A stretch of 64,000 nt of DNA from Hymenobacter sp. BRD67 (GCF_013256425.1 NZ_CP053904.1:1984001-2048000), one strand, 5' to 3'; numbered from the stretch's first letter, positions 25,362 through 34,708 are shown. Program-made: numbers and translations. Notes: a model not told the origin generated them from the sequence alone.

Positions 25362-25420
25362 GACCCTGTACTAATTCATCACTCCTAATTCCTAACTCTT
25401 AATTTCCCCTTACCAAGACC

Positions 25421-25654
25421 ATGGCACATCCTAAGCGCCGGACCTCCACCGCCACCCGCGACAAACGCCGCAGCCACTACAAGCTGACCCCTAAGGCCGT
25501 GACCATCTGCCCGAATACGGGTGAGTTGCACCTGCGTCACAAAGCCTACGTGGTGGATGGTGATTTGTACCATAATGGCCAGCTGGCTATCAAGAATTAT
25601 ACCTCGGTAGCGGCCCCGGCAGCAGCCGGCGACACGGGCTCGGACGAAGAATAG
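25421..25654 (+). CDS. rpmF: 50S ribosomal protein L32
   Basis: The 77-residue protein begins [20 protein letters not shown], the L32 signature, with [16 protein letters not shown] and [11 protein letters not shown]. It lacks the four-cysteine zinc ribbon of some L32 forms (only one Cys), so it is the zinc-free type. A C-terminal tail rich in Ala and acidic residues (about 62-77) extends beyond the core. It is cotranscribed with DUF177 and precedes plsX, the conserved order in Bacteroidota. Confidence 0.93.
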   Translation: MAHPKRRTSTATRDKRRSHYKLTPKAVTICPNTGELHLRHKAYVVDGDLYHNGQLAIKNYTSVAAPAAAGDTGSDEE

Positions 25655-25776
25655 CCGAAAGCGTTGTTATTTCGCGGTACCATCGGGCCGGACTGCTCTT
25701 TTGAGATGCGCAGTCCGGCCCGGTTTGGTTTCGCGCCTTTGCGCTCTATGGCTGACTCTCTACTTTCTCCGCGTTC

Positions 25777-26717
25777 ATGAAAATTGCCCTCGACGCTATG
25801 GGCGGCGACTTTGCCCCCCAGGTTGCCGTGGCCGGTGCCGTGCTGGCTGCTCAGCGCCTGGCCGGCAAAGCCCAGATACTACTCATCGGTTCCGATGCGG
25901 AGGTACAGCCGCTGCTCCAGACGTATGGCCCGGTGCCGCCGCGCTGGAAGTGGTGCACGCCTCCCAGGTTATCGAGATGGGCGAGCATCCCACCAAAGCT
26001 TTCCAGCAAAAGCAGGACAGCAGCATTGCCGTGGGCTACCGAATGCTGCACAGCGGCCAGGTAGACGCGTTTTGCTCGGCCGGCAACACCGGAGCTATGC
26101 TCGTGGGAGCTATGTTTACGGTGAAAGCCGTGCCTGGGGTGCTGCGCCCGGCCATCGCCAACTTTGTACCCAAGCTGGCCGGCGGCTACGGCATTCTGGT
26201 CGATGTAGGCGCCAACGCCGACTGCAAGCCCGAAATGCTGGAGCAGTTTGGCGAACTGGGCTCACTGTACGCGCAGTACGTGCTGGGCATTGCCCACCCC
26301 AAGGTGGGCCTCATGAGCCTGGGCGAGGAAGAAGGCAAGGGCACCGTGACTACGCAGGCGGCCCACCAGCTGTTTAAAGTAAACCCCCACGTACATTTTA
26401 TCGGCAATATTGAGGGCCGCGACTTGTTCAACGACAAGGCCGACGTGATTGTGTGCGACGGCTACGTGGGCAACGTGATGCTCAAAATGGCCGAGTCGAT
26501 GTACGACATCATGGTGGCGCGCAACCTGAACGATGAGTTCTTTGAGAAGGTTAACTACGAAACCATTGGCGGCTCGCCCATTCTGGGCATCAACGACAAT
26601 GCCATTATTGGCCACGGGGTGAGCACGCCGCTGGCTATTTGCAATATGCTTATGCAAGGCTACCAAATGGCGCAGTCGGGCATCGTCGATAAGATTAAAG
26701 ACAATTTCAAATCCTAG
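25777..26717 (+). CDS. plsX: Phosphate acyltransferase PlsX (one frameshift near 25934-25943)
   Basis: The repaired protein is 313 residues, beginning [14 protein letters not shown], a PlsX hallmark, with [29 protein letters not shown] and ICDGYVGN-like [13 protein letters not shown]. PlsX converts acyl-ACP and phosphate to acyl-phosphate for phospholipid synthesis. The frame breaks after LLQTYGPVP; one added base in GTGCCGCCGCGCTGG restores [14 protein letters not shown]. Because plsX is normally essential and sits in an otherwise intact operon, an assembly error is the best explanation. Confidence 0.88.
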
Positions 26718-26775
26718 CCTTGACCGGTCTGGCTTAGGGCTGGACAGTTGAGGTTGGGGCCGCACCTTTGCGCTC

Positions 26776-27768
26776 ATGAAGATTACCGCCGCCATTACCG
26801 GAGTCGGAGGCTACGTGCCCGACTACGTGCTCACCAACCAGGAGCTCGAGCAACTGGTCGATACCACCGACGAATGGATTACTTCGCGAACCGGCATTAA
26901 GGAGCGCCGGCTTTTAAAAGGGAAAGACCAGGGCTCGTCGGTAATGGGGATTAAGGCGGTGAAACAGCTGCTCGAAAAGACCAATACCCGGCCCGATGAA
27001 ATCGACCTGGTTATCTGTGCCACCGTGACGCCCGATATGTTGTTTCCGGCCACAGCCAACATTATTTCGGCCGGGGCAGGCATCAATAAAGCCTTCAGCT
27101 ACGATATGAATGCCGCCTGCTCGGGCTTTTTGTATGCGCTGGCCACCGGGGCCCAGTTTATCCAGGGCGGTATGTACAAGAAAGTTATCGTGGTCGGGGC
27201 CGATAAAATGTCGGCCATCGTTGACTACACCGACCGCGCCAACTGCATTCTGTTTGGCGATGGCGCCGGCGCCGTGCTGCTGGAGCCCAGCACCGAGGGC
27301 TACGGCCTTCTCGACCAGGTGCTGTGCAGCGATGGCCACGGCGAACAGTATCTCAATCAGAAGGCAGGGGGCAGCCGCCGCCCCCCAACGGCAGAAACCG
27401 TGGCCAACCACGAACATTATATTTTTCAGGAAGGCGCCACGGTATTCAAATTTGCCGTGAAGAGCATGGCCGATGTGGCCGCGCAGGTAATGGCGCGCCA
27501 GAACCTCAGCCACGACGATATTGCCTGGCTGGTGCCGCACCAGGCCAACAAGCGCATCATCGACGCTACCGCCAACCGCATGGGCGTAGGGCCCGAGAAA
27601 GTGATGCTCAATATTCAGCGCTATGGCAATACCACCAATGCCACTATTCCGCTCTGTCTATGGGATTACGAAAAGCAGCTTCACAAGGGCGATAACCTGA
27701 TATTTGCCGCTTTCGGAGGGGGCTTTACCTGGGGTGCCATTCATGTGAAATGGGCATACAATTCTTAA
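26776..27768 (+). CDS. fabH: 3-oxoacyl-ACP synthase III (FabH)
   Basis: The 330-residue protein has the Cys-His-Asn triad of KAS III: Cys115 in [10 protein letters not shown], His in [10 protein letters not shown] and Asn in YGNTTNAT. The N-terminus [20 protein letters not shown] and the CoA-binding [12 protein letters not shown] are standard. It condenses acetyl-CoA (or a branched starter) with malonyl-ACP to begin fatty acid synthesis. The order plsX-fabH-efp-accB-accC places it in a lipid precursor block. Confidence 0.93.
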   Translation: MKITAAITGVGGYVPDYVLTNQELEQLVDTTDEWITSRTGIKERRLLKGKDQGSSVMGIKAVKQLLEKTNTRPDEIDLVICATVTPDMLFPATANIISAGAGINKAFSYDMNAACSGFLYALATGAQFIQGGMYKKVIVVGADKMSAIVDYTDRANCILFGDGAGAVLLEPSTEGYGLLDQVLCSDGHGEQYLNQKAGGSRRPPTAETVANHEHYIFQEGATVFKFAVKSMADVAAQVMARQNLSHDDIAWLVPHQANKRIIDATANRMGVGPEKVMLNIQRYGNTTNATIPLCLWDYEKQLHKGDNLIFAAFGGGFTWGAIHVKWAYNS

Positions 27769-27871
27769 TTATGAATGGAGAAATCAGGAATTAGAGATTG
27801 CCGATTTAGCAACGACCGAATTCCTTTAGCCTGATTCATAATTTGTAAGTTATAATTTTTAATTCAATAAA

Positions 27872-28435
27872 ATGGCTACCACCGCCGACTTCCGCAACGG
27901 TCTTGTCTTGATGTACAACAACGACCTGCACGTTATCACTGAGTTTCAACACGTGAAGCCGGGCAAAGGCCCGGCGTTTGTGCGCACCAAAATGCGCAAC
28001 ATCAAGACGGGCAAGGTGCTGGATAATACCTTTAACGCCGGGGTGAAGATTGAAACGGCCCGCGTAGAGCAGCGCCCGCACCAGTACCTGTTTAAGGACG
28101 ATTACGGCTTCACGTTTATGGATAATGACACCTTCGAGCAGATTGTGCTGCCCGAGGCGATGGTGCCCTTCGCCGACCTCATGAAGGAAGGCCAGGCGGT
28201 GACTATCCTTATGCACGCCGAAACCGAACAGCCGCTTACCGCCGAGCTCCCCACCACCGTTGACCTGGTAGTAACCTATACTGAGCCGGGCCTGCGCGGC
28301 GATACTGCCACTAACACCCTGAAGCCGGCCATAGTCGAAACGGGAGCTCGCATTCAGGTTCCGCTGTTTATTGACACGGATACCAAGATTCGCATTAAAA
28401 CCAGCGATTACTCCTACGTAGAGCGCGTTAAGTAG
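27872..28435 (+). CDS. efp: Translation elongation factor P
   Basis: The 187-residue protein has the three β-barrel domains of EF-P. The tip loop of domain I reads KPGKGPAFVR, with Lys32 as the residue that contacts the P-site tRNA and can be modified. The domain III signature is GDTATNTLKPAIVETGARIQ. EF-P relieves stalling on proline runs. No modification enzyme (EpmA, EarP, YmfI) is seen nearby. An AT-rich imperfect inverted repeat fills the fabH-efp gap (about 27767-27843). Confidence 0.93.
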   Translation: MATTADFRNGLVLMYNNDLHVITEFQHVKPGKGPAFVRTKMRNIKTGKVLDNTFNAGVKIETARVEQRPHQYLFKDDYGFTFMDNDTFEQIVLPEAMVPFADLMKEGQAVTILMHAETEQPLTAELPTTVDLVVTYTEPGLRGDTATNTLKPAIVETGARIQVPLFIDTDTKIRIKTSDYSYVERVK

Positions 28436-28439
28436 CCCG

Positions 28440-28506
28440 GTAGCGTGGACTCGGCGAGTCCGCGCCTCGTACTGATATACCAGCGGACCTGCCGAGTCCA
28501 TGCTAC
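28440..28506. repeat. Palindromic repeat, family B copy 3
   Basis: GTAGCGTGGACTCGGCGAGT opens the element and its inverted form ends at GAGTCCATGCTAC. It begins 4 bp after the efp stop and lies 10 bp before the accB start. The short spacing suggests it could end efp transcription or act in the accB leader. Confidence 0.65.
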
Positions 28507-28515
28507 TCCCTTCCG

Positions 28516-29040
28516 ATGTCGAAAGAACATTCCAAAACCCCGCCCAAAAAAGACGCTGCCATGAAAGCCAAAGAACTCCAGGAACTGCTCGACTTCATCG
28601 CCAAGTCGGGCCTCAATAAAGTAAATATTGAAACCGAAGAGTTTAAAATCTCGGTGCAGCGCGAGCCCAACACCAAGCAGATTGTAAGCATGAGCGCCGC
28701 GCCGGCGCCGGCGGCTCCGCAGCAAGCCCCTGCCGCGCCAACGCTTGCCCCGGCGGCTGCTTCCATACCGGCGGCCCCGGCCGCCGAGCCCGCCAGCAGC
28801 GCCAGCTACACGCCGCTGAAATCGCCGATGATTGGTACCTTTTACCGCAGCAGCGGCCCCGACGCGCCCGTATTTGTGCAGGTAGGCGACACGGTAGAGA
28901 AAGGACAGGTTATCTGCATCATCGAGGCCATGAAGCTGTTCAACGAGATTGAGGCCGAGCAGGCCGGCCGCATCGTGAAGGTGCTCGTCGAAAACGCTAC
29001 GCCCGTGGAGTACGACCAGCCGCTATTCCTGATTGAGTAG
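28516..29040 (+). CDS. accB: Acetyl-CoA carboxylase biotin carboxyl carrier protein
   Basis: The 174-residue protein has a helical N-terminus ([20 protein letters not shown]), an Ala/Pro hinge at about 58-95, and a biotinyl domain with the target Lys140 in [11 protein letters not shown]. It carries carboxybiotin between AccC and the carboxyltransferase. ATG 28516 is used; the internal ATG 28561 is an alternative because MKAKELQ resembles the usual family start. accC follows after a palindrome. Confidence 0.92.
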   Translation: MSKEHSKTPPKKDAAMKAKELQELLDFIAKSGLNKVNIETEEFKISVQREPNTKQIVSMSAAPAPAAPQQAPAAPTLAPAAASIPAAPAAEPASSASYTPLKSPMIGTFYRSSGPDAPVFVQVGDTVEKGQVICIIEAMKLFNEIEAEQAGRIVKVLVENATPVEYDQPLFLIE

Positions 29041-29073
29041 CCTTTTGCTACGTTGGCTTCCAAAAAGAAGAAC

Positions 29074-29162
29074 GTCATGCTGAGCTTGTCGAAGCATCTC
29101 TACCGCTTCGTTGCACATGTACAAGCGGCGCGGTAGAGATGCTTCGACAAGCTCAGCATGAC
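29074..29162. repeat. REP-like palindrome, family C copy 3
   Basis: GTCATGCTGAGCTTGTCGAA opens and TTCGACAAGCTCAGCATGAC closes, with GCATCTCTACCGC / GCGGTAGAGATGC extending the stem. It separates accB from accC, which are normally cotranscribed, so it may tune their relative expression. Confidence 0.75.
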
Positions 29163-29210
29163 GTTCTTTTGATTTTTATTTCCCTCCCATAGACTTCGCC
29201 ATTCCTGGCC

Positions 29211-30554
29211 ATGTTCAATAAAATTCTGATTGCCAACCGGGGCGAAATTGCCCTCCGCGTTATTCGTACCTGCCGCGAGATGGGTATCAAAACGGTAGCC
29301 GTGTATTCGACTGCCGACAAGGAAAGCCTGCACGTACGCTTTGCCGATGAGGCCGTGTGCATCGGGCCGCCCAGCAGCAGCCAGAGCTATCTGAATATTC
29401 CAACGCTTATTGCCGCCGCCGAGATTACCAACGCCGATGCCATTCACCCCGGCTACGGCTTTTTGAGCGAAAACGCGGAGTTTTCGCGCATCTGCCAGGA
29501 AAACGGCATCAAGTTTATCGGGGCCTCGCCCGAAATGATAAACCAGATGGGCGACAAGGCTACGGCCAAAGCAACCATGATTAAGGCTGGCGTGCCAGTG
29601 GTACCAGGCTCGGTAGGGCTGCTGGAATCGGTAGAGCAGGGCAAAAAAATCGCGCATGAGATAAAGTACCCGGTTATTCTGAAGGCTACGGCGGGCGGCG
29701 GCGGGCGCGGTATGCGCATCATCAACAGCGACGACGAGTTTCAGAAAGCCTGGGACGATGCGCGCACCGAGTCGAAAGCAGCGTTCGGCAACGACGGCAT
29801 GTACCTGGAGAAATTCGTAGTAGAGCCCCGCCACATCGAGATTCAGATTGTAGGCGACCAGTTCGGCCACGTGTGCCACCTTTCGGAGCGCGACTGCTCC
29901 ATTCAGCGCCGCCACCAGAAGCTGGTGGAGGAAGCGCCTTCGCCGTTCATGACCGACGACCTGCGCGAGCGCATGGGCGCGGCGGCCATCGCGGGCGCTT
30001 CAGCCATCGGCTATGAAGGCGTGGGTACCATCGAGTTTCTGGTCGATGCCAACCGCGACTTCTACTTCATGGAAATGAATACCCGCATCCAGGTCGAGCA
30101 CCCGGTAACCGAGGAAATCATTAACTACGACCTTATCAAGGAGCAGATTAAGGTCGCGGCGGGCATCCCGATTTCGGGTAAGAACTACTATCCCAAGATG
30201 CACGCCATGGAGTGCCGCATCAACGCCGAGGACCCGCGCAACGGCTTCCGCCCGGCGCCCGGCCGCATCACCACGCTGCACATTCCCGGCGGCCACGGTG
30301 TGCGCGTCGATACCCACGTGTACGCGGGCTACCAGATTCCGCCCAACTACGACTCCATGATTGCCAAGCTCATTACCGTAGCCCAGACCCGCGAGGAGTG
30401 CATCGTAAAAATGAAGCGCGCGCTAAGTGAGTTTGTAGTGGAAGGCGTGAAAACCACTATTCCGTTTCACCTGGCGCTGATGGACAGCGAGGATTTTAAG
30501 GCCGGTAATTTCACGACCAAGTTTTTGGAGTCGTTCGATTTCTCGGTGGTGTAA
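29211..30554 (+). CDS. accC: Acetyl-CoA carboxylase biotin carboxylase subunit
   Basis: The 447-residue protein matches AccC in length. It has the N-terminal [20 protein letters not shown], the ATP-grasp Gly-rich loop [12 protein letters not shown], the active-site [26 protein letters not shown], and RINAEDP. It carboxylates biotin on AccB using ATP and bicarbonate. Start and stop are clear. Its stop lies 11 bp before the first small lipoprotein gene, which differs sharply in base composition. Confidence 0.95.
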   Translation: MFNKILIANRGEIALRVIRTCREMGIKTVAVYSTADKESLHVRFADEAVCIGPPSSSQSYLNIPTLIAAAEITNADAIHPGYGFLSENAEFSRICQENGIKFIGASPEMINQMGDKATAKATMIKAGVPVVPGSVGLLESVEQGKKIAHEIKYPVILKATAGGGGRGMRIINSDDEFQKAWDDARTESKAAFGNDGMYLEKFVVEPRHIEIQIVGDQFGHVCHLSERDCSIQRRHQKLVEEAPSPFMTDDLRERMGAAAIAGASAIGYEGVGTIEFLVDANRDFYFMEMNTRIQVEHPVTEEIINYDLIKEQIKVAAGIPISGKNYYPKMHAMECRINAEDPRNGFRPAPGRITTLHIPGGHGVRVDTHVYAGYQIPPNYDSMIAKLITVAQTREECIVKMKRALSEFVVEGVKTTIPFHLALMDSEDFKAGNFTTKFLESFDFSVV

Positions 30555-30565
30555 ATTTTAAAGTA

Positions 30566-30946
30566 ATGTTTAAGGCAGGCCACTACCATCTCCTAAATGG
30601 GCTAGCAGTGGTCTGTTTTATCTTCGCTACAGCAGGCTGTACCCCCGAACCCTCTTGCGATGGTGCAATTGAGAGCGTGGTATTATATTCAAGACACGAC
30701 AGCATTTTTGGAGGCGAAAAGATTTATGCTGATTTAAAAAATAAAGGGGGAGTTGGCGTTAGAAAAACATTACGATTACCCACCAGCGAACTAGCAGAAT
30801 TCTACAATGTTACTATCATAGATGATTATCAGCACAGGTTTACAGGCAGGAAGCGTATCTGCTTTGACAAATATGGTATAAGGGTAGCTACCTGTGGGTC
30901 AAGTATAAATGATGAGAATATTCCGGAATTATCACTTTACGACTAA
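30566..30946 (+). CDS. Small lipoprotein, paralogue 1 of 2
   Basis: The 126-residue protein has a signal with lipobox-like FATAGC (Cys25). The mature part, CDGAIESVVLYS, KIYADLKNKGGVG, VTIIDDYQHRFTGRKRICFD, aligns with the gene at 31570-31926 over most of its length. The shared core includes IES-VLY, K/R-IC-FD and ENIP/KDIP. Two conserved Cys could form a disulfide. It is unrecognised. It is clearly more AT-rich than accC upstream, which suggests a separate origin. Confidence 0.6.
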   Translation: MFKAGHYHLLNGLAVVCFIFATAGCTPEPSCDGAIESVVLYSRHDSIFGGEKIYADLKNKGGVGVRKTLRLPTSELAEFYNVTIIDDYQHRFTGRKRICFDKYGIRVATCGSSINDENIPELSLYD

Positions 30947-30952
30947 CCAGCC

Positions 30953-31570
30953 ATGTCAGCCGCCCAGTCTATCTACGAGCGCAGCTACACCGTCGAGGAG
31001 TACTTCGCCTTTGAAGAGCGGGCGGATATTCGCCATGAATATTACCACGGCGAGATATTTCCGCTCGACGGGCCGGCGGCAATGGCGGGCGCTACGTTTG
31101 CGCACAATACCATCAAGCAAAATTGCGTGATGGCGTTACGGCAAGGGTTACGGGGTCGCGGCTGCCGGGTATTTGATGAGAATGTCCGGTTAAGTATCGA
31201 GCAGGATAAGCAGTTCACGTATCCGGATGTGATGGTGACCTGCCATCCGGACGACCAGCGGGAAACCCGCATTGCAAGGCACCCTAGTCTAATCGTAGAA
31301 GTACTATCGGCTAGCACGGAGGGCCACGACCGCGGGTGGAAATTTCAGCAGTATCAGCGGCTGCCCGAGTTGCAGCAGTATGTTTTGATTTCTCAAAACC
31401 AGGTTTTGGTCGAAAGCTTCTTGCGCGATTCTGAAAATATCTGGAAATTAACCCAGCTACGCAACCCGACAGATTTATTGGAACTGCCTTCGCTTAGCTT
31501 ATCCATTAGCCTAGCAAGTATTTACGAAGAGGTTGAAATTAGTCCCTTACGGCTAGCTGACTCTTATTAA
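30953..31570 (+). CDS. Uma2 family (DUF820) putative endonuclease
   Basis: The 205-residue protein matches the Uma2 family: YTVEEYFAFEER...RHEYYHGEIF at the N-terminus, TYPDVMVTC supplying the Asp, and LIVEVLSAST with the Glu of a PD-(D/E)XK-like site, followed by Lys in DRGWKFQQYQ. Members are abundant in cyanobacteria and Bacteroidota; activity is inferred, not shown. The gene lies between two paralogous lipoprotein genes and overlaps the second (TAATG at 31568-31572). Confidence 0.82.
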   Translation: MSAAQSIYERSYTVEEYFAFEERADIRHEYYHGEIFPLDGPAAMAGATFAHNTIKQNCVMALRQGLRGRGCRVFDENVRLSIEQDKQFTYPDVMVTCHPDDQRETRIARHPSLIVEVLSASTEGHDRGWKFQQYQRLPELQQYVLISQNQVLVESFLRDSENIWKLTQLRNPTDLLELPSLSLSISLASIYEEVEISPLRLADSY

Positions 31571-31926
31571 TGATGTATCGCAGCTTACTCATTGGCTCGT
31601 TTGGTTGTGCACTGCTATCGCTGGCTGGCTGCTCCGACGCCTGTAATGGACATATCGAGAGCAAGGTGCTTTATTTCAAGCAAGCACCACAGGGCGAGTT
31701 GGTGTACGCCAATGTGGTAAATAATCCCGGCCTCGGCAGCCAGCAAACGCTGATGCGGGAAGACAAAGAATACGGCACGTTTCCGCACGTTATAATTATT
31801 AATGACCCGGAAATGAAATTTAAAGGTCGCAGCAAAATTTGCTTCGATGAGTTTACGAAACAGCCCCTGCCGGCCGATATAGATTTACGGGAAAAGGATA
31901 TTCCACGAATTTTAATTACCAAGTAA
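31570..31926 (+). CDS. Small lipoprotein, paralogue 2 of 2
   Basis: The 118-residue protein has a lipoprotein signal (LIGSFGCALLSLAGC, Cys21). The mature part (CNGHIESKVLYFK, LVYANVVNNPGLG, VIIINDPEMKFKGRSKICFD, LREKDIPRI) is a clear relative of the protein at 30566-30946. The stop TAA at 31924-31926 forms part of the TAAAAAA direct repeat that borders the IS1-family element, so insertion happened exactly at its end and the protein is probably complete. Confidence 0.6.
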   Translation: MMYRSLLIGSFGCALLSLAGCSDACNGHIESKVLYFKQAPQGELVYANVVNNPGLGSQQTLMREDKEYGTFPHVIIINDPEMKFKGRSKICFDEFTKQPLPADIDLREKDIPRILITK

Positions 31927-31940
31927 AAAACGGCGGTGGT

Positions 31941-32412
31941 CTATTTGAGGGTGAGGTTATAATTATCAATGACGAGTTTAATGCGCGCCGTGTGCATAGC
32001 GAGCGACTTGCTGAAAGAACAGGACTTTCGCCCCAATACGCCACAGCGCTGGCGGAGCGAACAGTTGATGGCTTCCACGATGCTAGTTTGCCCTTCGCCT
32101 TTTGGGCAGGGTCGGTGTTGCCAGCGGGGCAACACCTTGGCGTAGGCTTTCCAGAGGTCCGTGAACTACCAACAGTGGCGGCGGTAGCGCCGTGGCAAGG
32201 CTGCCCACAAGCGTCGCAGTGGGGCTTCGCCCCGGCTACCCAACGTCCAGCCGACGATACGCCGGCTAGCACGTTCTACGACTAGCCACAGCCAGACCTT
32301 TCGCCTCTTACACCCTACAAACGTCCACATCTCATCTAATTCCAGGGCTTCCCACCGTTTTTTCTGCGCCTTTTTAGGCCGCAAGCGAGGCAGTGGCGGC
32401 GCTGGCAGGACT
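31941..32412 (-). pseudogene. InsB-like IS1 transposase, interrupted by an amber codon
   Basis: In the frame reached by slipping at the A8 run, the sequence reads PKKAQKKRWEALELDEMWTF, VGCKRRKVWLWLVVE and RIVGWTLGSRGEAPLRRLW, typical of IS1 InsB with the first catalytic Asp in ELDEMW. After RHCW there is TAG at 32166-32168, where homologues have Tyr, and the same frame continues FTDLWKAYAKVLPRWQH, TSIVEAINCSLRQRCG, LGRKSCSFSKS to TAA 31941. One substitution inactivates the transposase. Confidence 0.75.
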
Positions 32413-32664
32413 GCTTTTTTTTATCCGCTTGGCAATCGTCCTGCGTGCTACGCCAGTTACCCGCGCAATGCTGCGTTGCGAATTGCGCTCTAGCAATAGG
32501 GCATCGACCTGCGCGTATTGGGCAGCTTTGCGAACAGCAGCCGGCACGAACAGCCCTTGGTAGCCGCAGGCTTTGCACTGGTATTTCGGCTGCCCTTGCT
32601 TGCTACCGTTGCGGCGAAGTTGGTCGCTGGTGCATTTTGCACAATAATGAATTGTTGTGACCAT
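32374..32664 (-). CDS. InsA-like protein of the IS1-family element
   Basis: The 96-residue protein has a four-cysteine zinc ribbon (CAKCTSDQLRRNGSKQGQ, then YQCKACGYQG) and a helix-turn-helix (RNSQRSIARVTGVARRTIAK). It corresponds to IS1 InsA, which binds the element ends. Its 3' part crosses a run of eight A residues at about 32413-32420, the probable slippage site for making the InsA-InsB fusion transposase. In this frame it ends at TAA 32374-32376. Confidence 0.78.
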   Translation of the reverse strand: MVTTIHYCAKCTSDQLRRNGSKQGQPKYQCKACGYQGLFVPAAVRKAAQYAQVDALLLERNSQRSIARVTGVARRTIAKRIKKSSPASAATASLAA

Positions 32665-32710
32665 CAGCCTTATACGGAAAACACCCTATAATAGACCACC
32701 GCCTAAAAAA

Positions 32711-32740
32711 GAAATCCAGCCGTTAAGTCGGCTGGATTTC
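32711..32740 (-). terminator. Terminator after ffh
   Basis: GAAATCCAGCCG-TTAAGT-CGGCTGGATTTC is a perfect 12-bp stem with A-runs on one side and T-runs on the other, so it can stop transcription in both directions. It lies 26 bp past the ffh stop and directly outside the IS end. Confidence 0.8.
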
Positions 32741-32765
32741 TTTTTTTGTGATTAACTGAAATAAA

Positions 32766-34133
32766 CTACCGGCGGCTCATGCCAGGCATCCCACCTTTCA
32801 TGCCGCCCATCATTTTGGCCATTTGGGCCATGCCGCCTTTGGTCTGGCTCAGCTTGTTCATCTGGCGCATCATCTTGCGCATGTCCTCAAACTGCTTCAT
32901 GAGGGCGTTTACCTGCTGAATATCGGTGCCCGAGCCGGCCGCCAGGCGGCGGCGGCGCGAGCCATTGATAAGGTCGGGCTGGGCGCGCTCCTGTTTGGTC
33001 ATGCTTTTAATGATAGACTCGACCGGTTTGAACGCATCGTCGTCGATTTCGACGTCTTTCATCATCTTCGACGCGCCCGGAATCATGCCCACCAGGTCTT
33101 TCAGGTTGCCCATCTTCTTGATTTGCTCGAGCTGGCCGAGGAAGTCGTTGAAGTCGAACTGGTTTTTGCGAATCTTGGCGTTGATGCGCTTGGCTTCGTC
33201 TTCGTCGAACTGCTGCTGGGCGCGTTCCACGAGCGAAATCACGTCGCCCATGCCCAGGATGCGCTGGGCCATGCGGTCGGGGTAGAAGAGGTCGAGCGCC
33301 TCCATCTTCTCGCCCGTCGAGATGAACTTGATGGGCTTTTCGACCACGGCACGAATGGAGAGGGCCGCCCCGCCGCGGCTATCGCCGTCGAGCTTGGTGA
33401 GCACTACCCCGTCGAAGTTGAGGCGGTCGTTGAAGGTTTTGGCCGTATTCACCGCATCCTGGCCGGTCATCGAGTCCACCACGAACAGCGTTTCGCTGGG
33501 GTTGATGGCTTTTTTGACGGCTTCGATTTCGCGCATCATCTGCTCATCCACGGCCAGGCGGCCGGCGGTGTCGATGATGACTACCTTCTTGTTGTTTTTC
33601 TTGGCGTAGGCAATAGCATTTTGAGAAATCTCGACCGGATTTTTATTCTCCGGCTCCGAATATACCTCTACGCCTATTTGTTCGCCGAGTACCTTGAGCT
33701 GGTCGATAGCGGCGGGGCGATACACATCGCAGGCCACCAGCAACACATTGCGGTTCTGCTTCTTAATAAAGCTGGCGAGCTTGCCGGCAAACGTTGTTTT
33801 GCCCGAGCCCTGCAGGCCCGAAAGCAGCACCACGGCCGGGTCACCCTTAATAACGATGTCCTGCTTTTCGCCACCCATAAGCAGCGTCAGCTCATCGTAC
33901 ACGATTTTGACCATGAGTTGGCCCGGCGAGATAGCCGTAAGCACGTCGCGGCCCATGGCCTCGTCCTTAATCTTGTCGGTTACCTCTTTGGCAACCTTGT
34001 AGTTTACGTCGGCATCGACCAGCGCCCGGCGGATTTCCTTGATGGTGGCCGCGACATTGATTTCGGAGATAGAGCCCTGACCTTTGAGGGTTTTTATGGC
34101 TTTATCAAGCTTGGAAGAGAGGTTATCGAACAT
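32766..34133 (-). CDS. ffh: Signal recognition particle protein Ffh
   Basis: The 455-residue protein has the N domain (MFDNLSSKLDKAIKTLKGQG), the G domain with GLQGSGKTTFAGKLA, DTAGRLAVDE and TKLDGDSRGG, and the Met-rich M domain (about 300-455; MMKQFEDMRKMMRQMNK, GGMKGGMPGMSRR) that binds signal sequences and SRP RNA. Ffh with the 4.5S-type RNA delivers nascent membrane proteins to the FtsY receptor. The matching RNA gene is in this window at 61001-61098. Confidence 0.95.
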   Translation of the reverse strand: MFDNLSSKLDKAIKTLKGQGSISEINVAATIKEIRRALVDADVNYKVAKEVTDKIKDEAMGRDVLTAISPGQLMVKIVYDELTLLMGGEKQDIVIKGDPAVVLLSGLQGSGKTTFAGKLASFIKKQNRNVLLVACDVYRPAAIDQLKVLGEQIGVEVYSEPENKNPVEISQNAIAYAKKNNKKVVIIDTAGRLAVDEQMMREIEAVKKAINPSETLFVVDSMTGQDAVNTAKTFNDRLNFDGVVLTKLDGDSRGGAALSIRAVVEKPIKFISTGEKMEALDLFYPDRMAQRILGMGDVISLVERAQQQFDEDEAKRINAKIRKNQFDFNDFLGQLEQIKKMGNLKDLVGMIPGASKMMKDVEIDDDAFKPVESIIKSMTKQERAQPDLINGSRRRRLAAGSGTDIQQVNALMKQFEDMRKMMRQMNKLSQTKGGMAQMAKMMGGMKGGMPGMSRR

Positions 34134-34192
34134 ATTAGTCGGTTATTTTGCAGATGAAGCGAAGTGCGGTAATTCGCAGGTTGCGGCCACGG

Positions 34193-34618
34193 CTAGGAGG
34201 CCTTATTTACTTTGTTTTCGAGCGTTAGCAGCCGCTGGTGCAACTCAGCATTCGTGGGCTGTAAAGACTGCTCGACGTGCGAAACGCACAAGGCTGCTAC
34301 CTCGCCCTGCTCGGTAAGGCGCCCTGCTTGATCGAAGGTAGCGTCGGCCCTGCGACGAATAGCACTTGTTTCGGTAGTCAGGGTTTCGACCTGACCAGTA
34401 AGCACTTCCACTCGCTCATTGGTGCCCCGCACCTCATCGGTCAATTGGCCTATTTTGTTGACGACGCGCTCAAAACCATTGTGCATCACCGTAATGAGCT
34501 GCTCAAAGCGCTGGTCCATCTGCTCAAAGCGCTGGTCTATCTGCTCGAAACGACGGTCACTGTTACGCATGTAGTCGCTCATTTGAGCCATAAACTCCAA
34601 AATCCGGTCGTCGTTCAT
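34193..34618 (-). CDS. Coiled-coil protein of unknown function
   Basis: From ATG 34618 the protein is 141 residues and almost all coiled coil. A repeated FEQIDQRFEQMDQRFEQL motif at about 22-39 is followed by VEVLTGQVETLTTETSAI and a C-terminal LHQRLLTLENKV. Short tandem repeats of the codons for DQRFEQ are visible at 34505-34550. It resembles t-SNARE-like or DUF1640-like coiled-coil proteins by composition only. It ends 59 bp before ffh on the same strand. No function is assigned. Confidence 0.6.
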   Translation of the reverse strand: MNDDRILEFMAQMSDYMRNSDRRFEQIDQRFEQMDQRFEQLITVMHNGFERVVNKIGQLTDEVRGTNERVEVLTGQVETLTTETSAIRRRADATFDQAGRLTEQGEVAALCVSHVEQSLQPTNAELHQRLLTLENKVNKAS

Positions 34619-34685
34619 ACGTGGGCGGGCTAAAGCGGCGAAATTAAGTACCAAAGGTACGGGGCAAGGAATAAGCGCTGAAACG

Positions 34686-34693
34686 TAGTTTTG
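34686..34693 (+). promoter_or_regulatory. Promoter of the glycan locus (TAGTTTTG)
   Basis: TAGTTTTG fits TAnnTTTG and lies 16 bp before GTG 34709, so transcription would begin near 34700. It probably drives the GT4 gene and pseB, which lie on the same strand with a 40-bp gap. Confidence 0.5.
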
Positions 34694-34708
34694 TGGGCTT
34701 TGAATTCC

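Larger units (their letters stand above)
31931..32703 (-). mobile_element. IS1-family insertion sequence
   Basis: The element is about 772 bp, the size of IS1 (768 bp). Terminal inverted repeats read GGCGGTGGTCTATT at 31932-31945 and its complement at 32690-32703. TAAAAAA occurs directly outside both ends (31924-31930 and 32704-32710), consistent with a target duplication. It encodes an InsA-like zinc-ribbon/HTH protein and an InsB-like DDE transposase in two frames, read leftward. The InsB frame has an internal TAG, so this copy is probably inactive by itself. Confidence 0.88.

Noticed and set aside
24164..32168. Amber codon reassignment, since HigB and InsB both carry in-frame TAG
   Set aside because: TAG is the true stop of many intact genes here (for example accB), so these are ordinary nonsense mutations.
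32336..32578. -1 frameshift product of the IS1-like element
   Set aside because: The -1 frame from the A8 run reaches a stop after about 28 residues with no InsB motifs; the InsB motifs are in the other frame.
34505..34550. CRISPR-like short tandem repeat in the coiled-coil gene
   Set aside because: The repeat is in frame and codes for DQRFEQ heptads, with no spacers.
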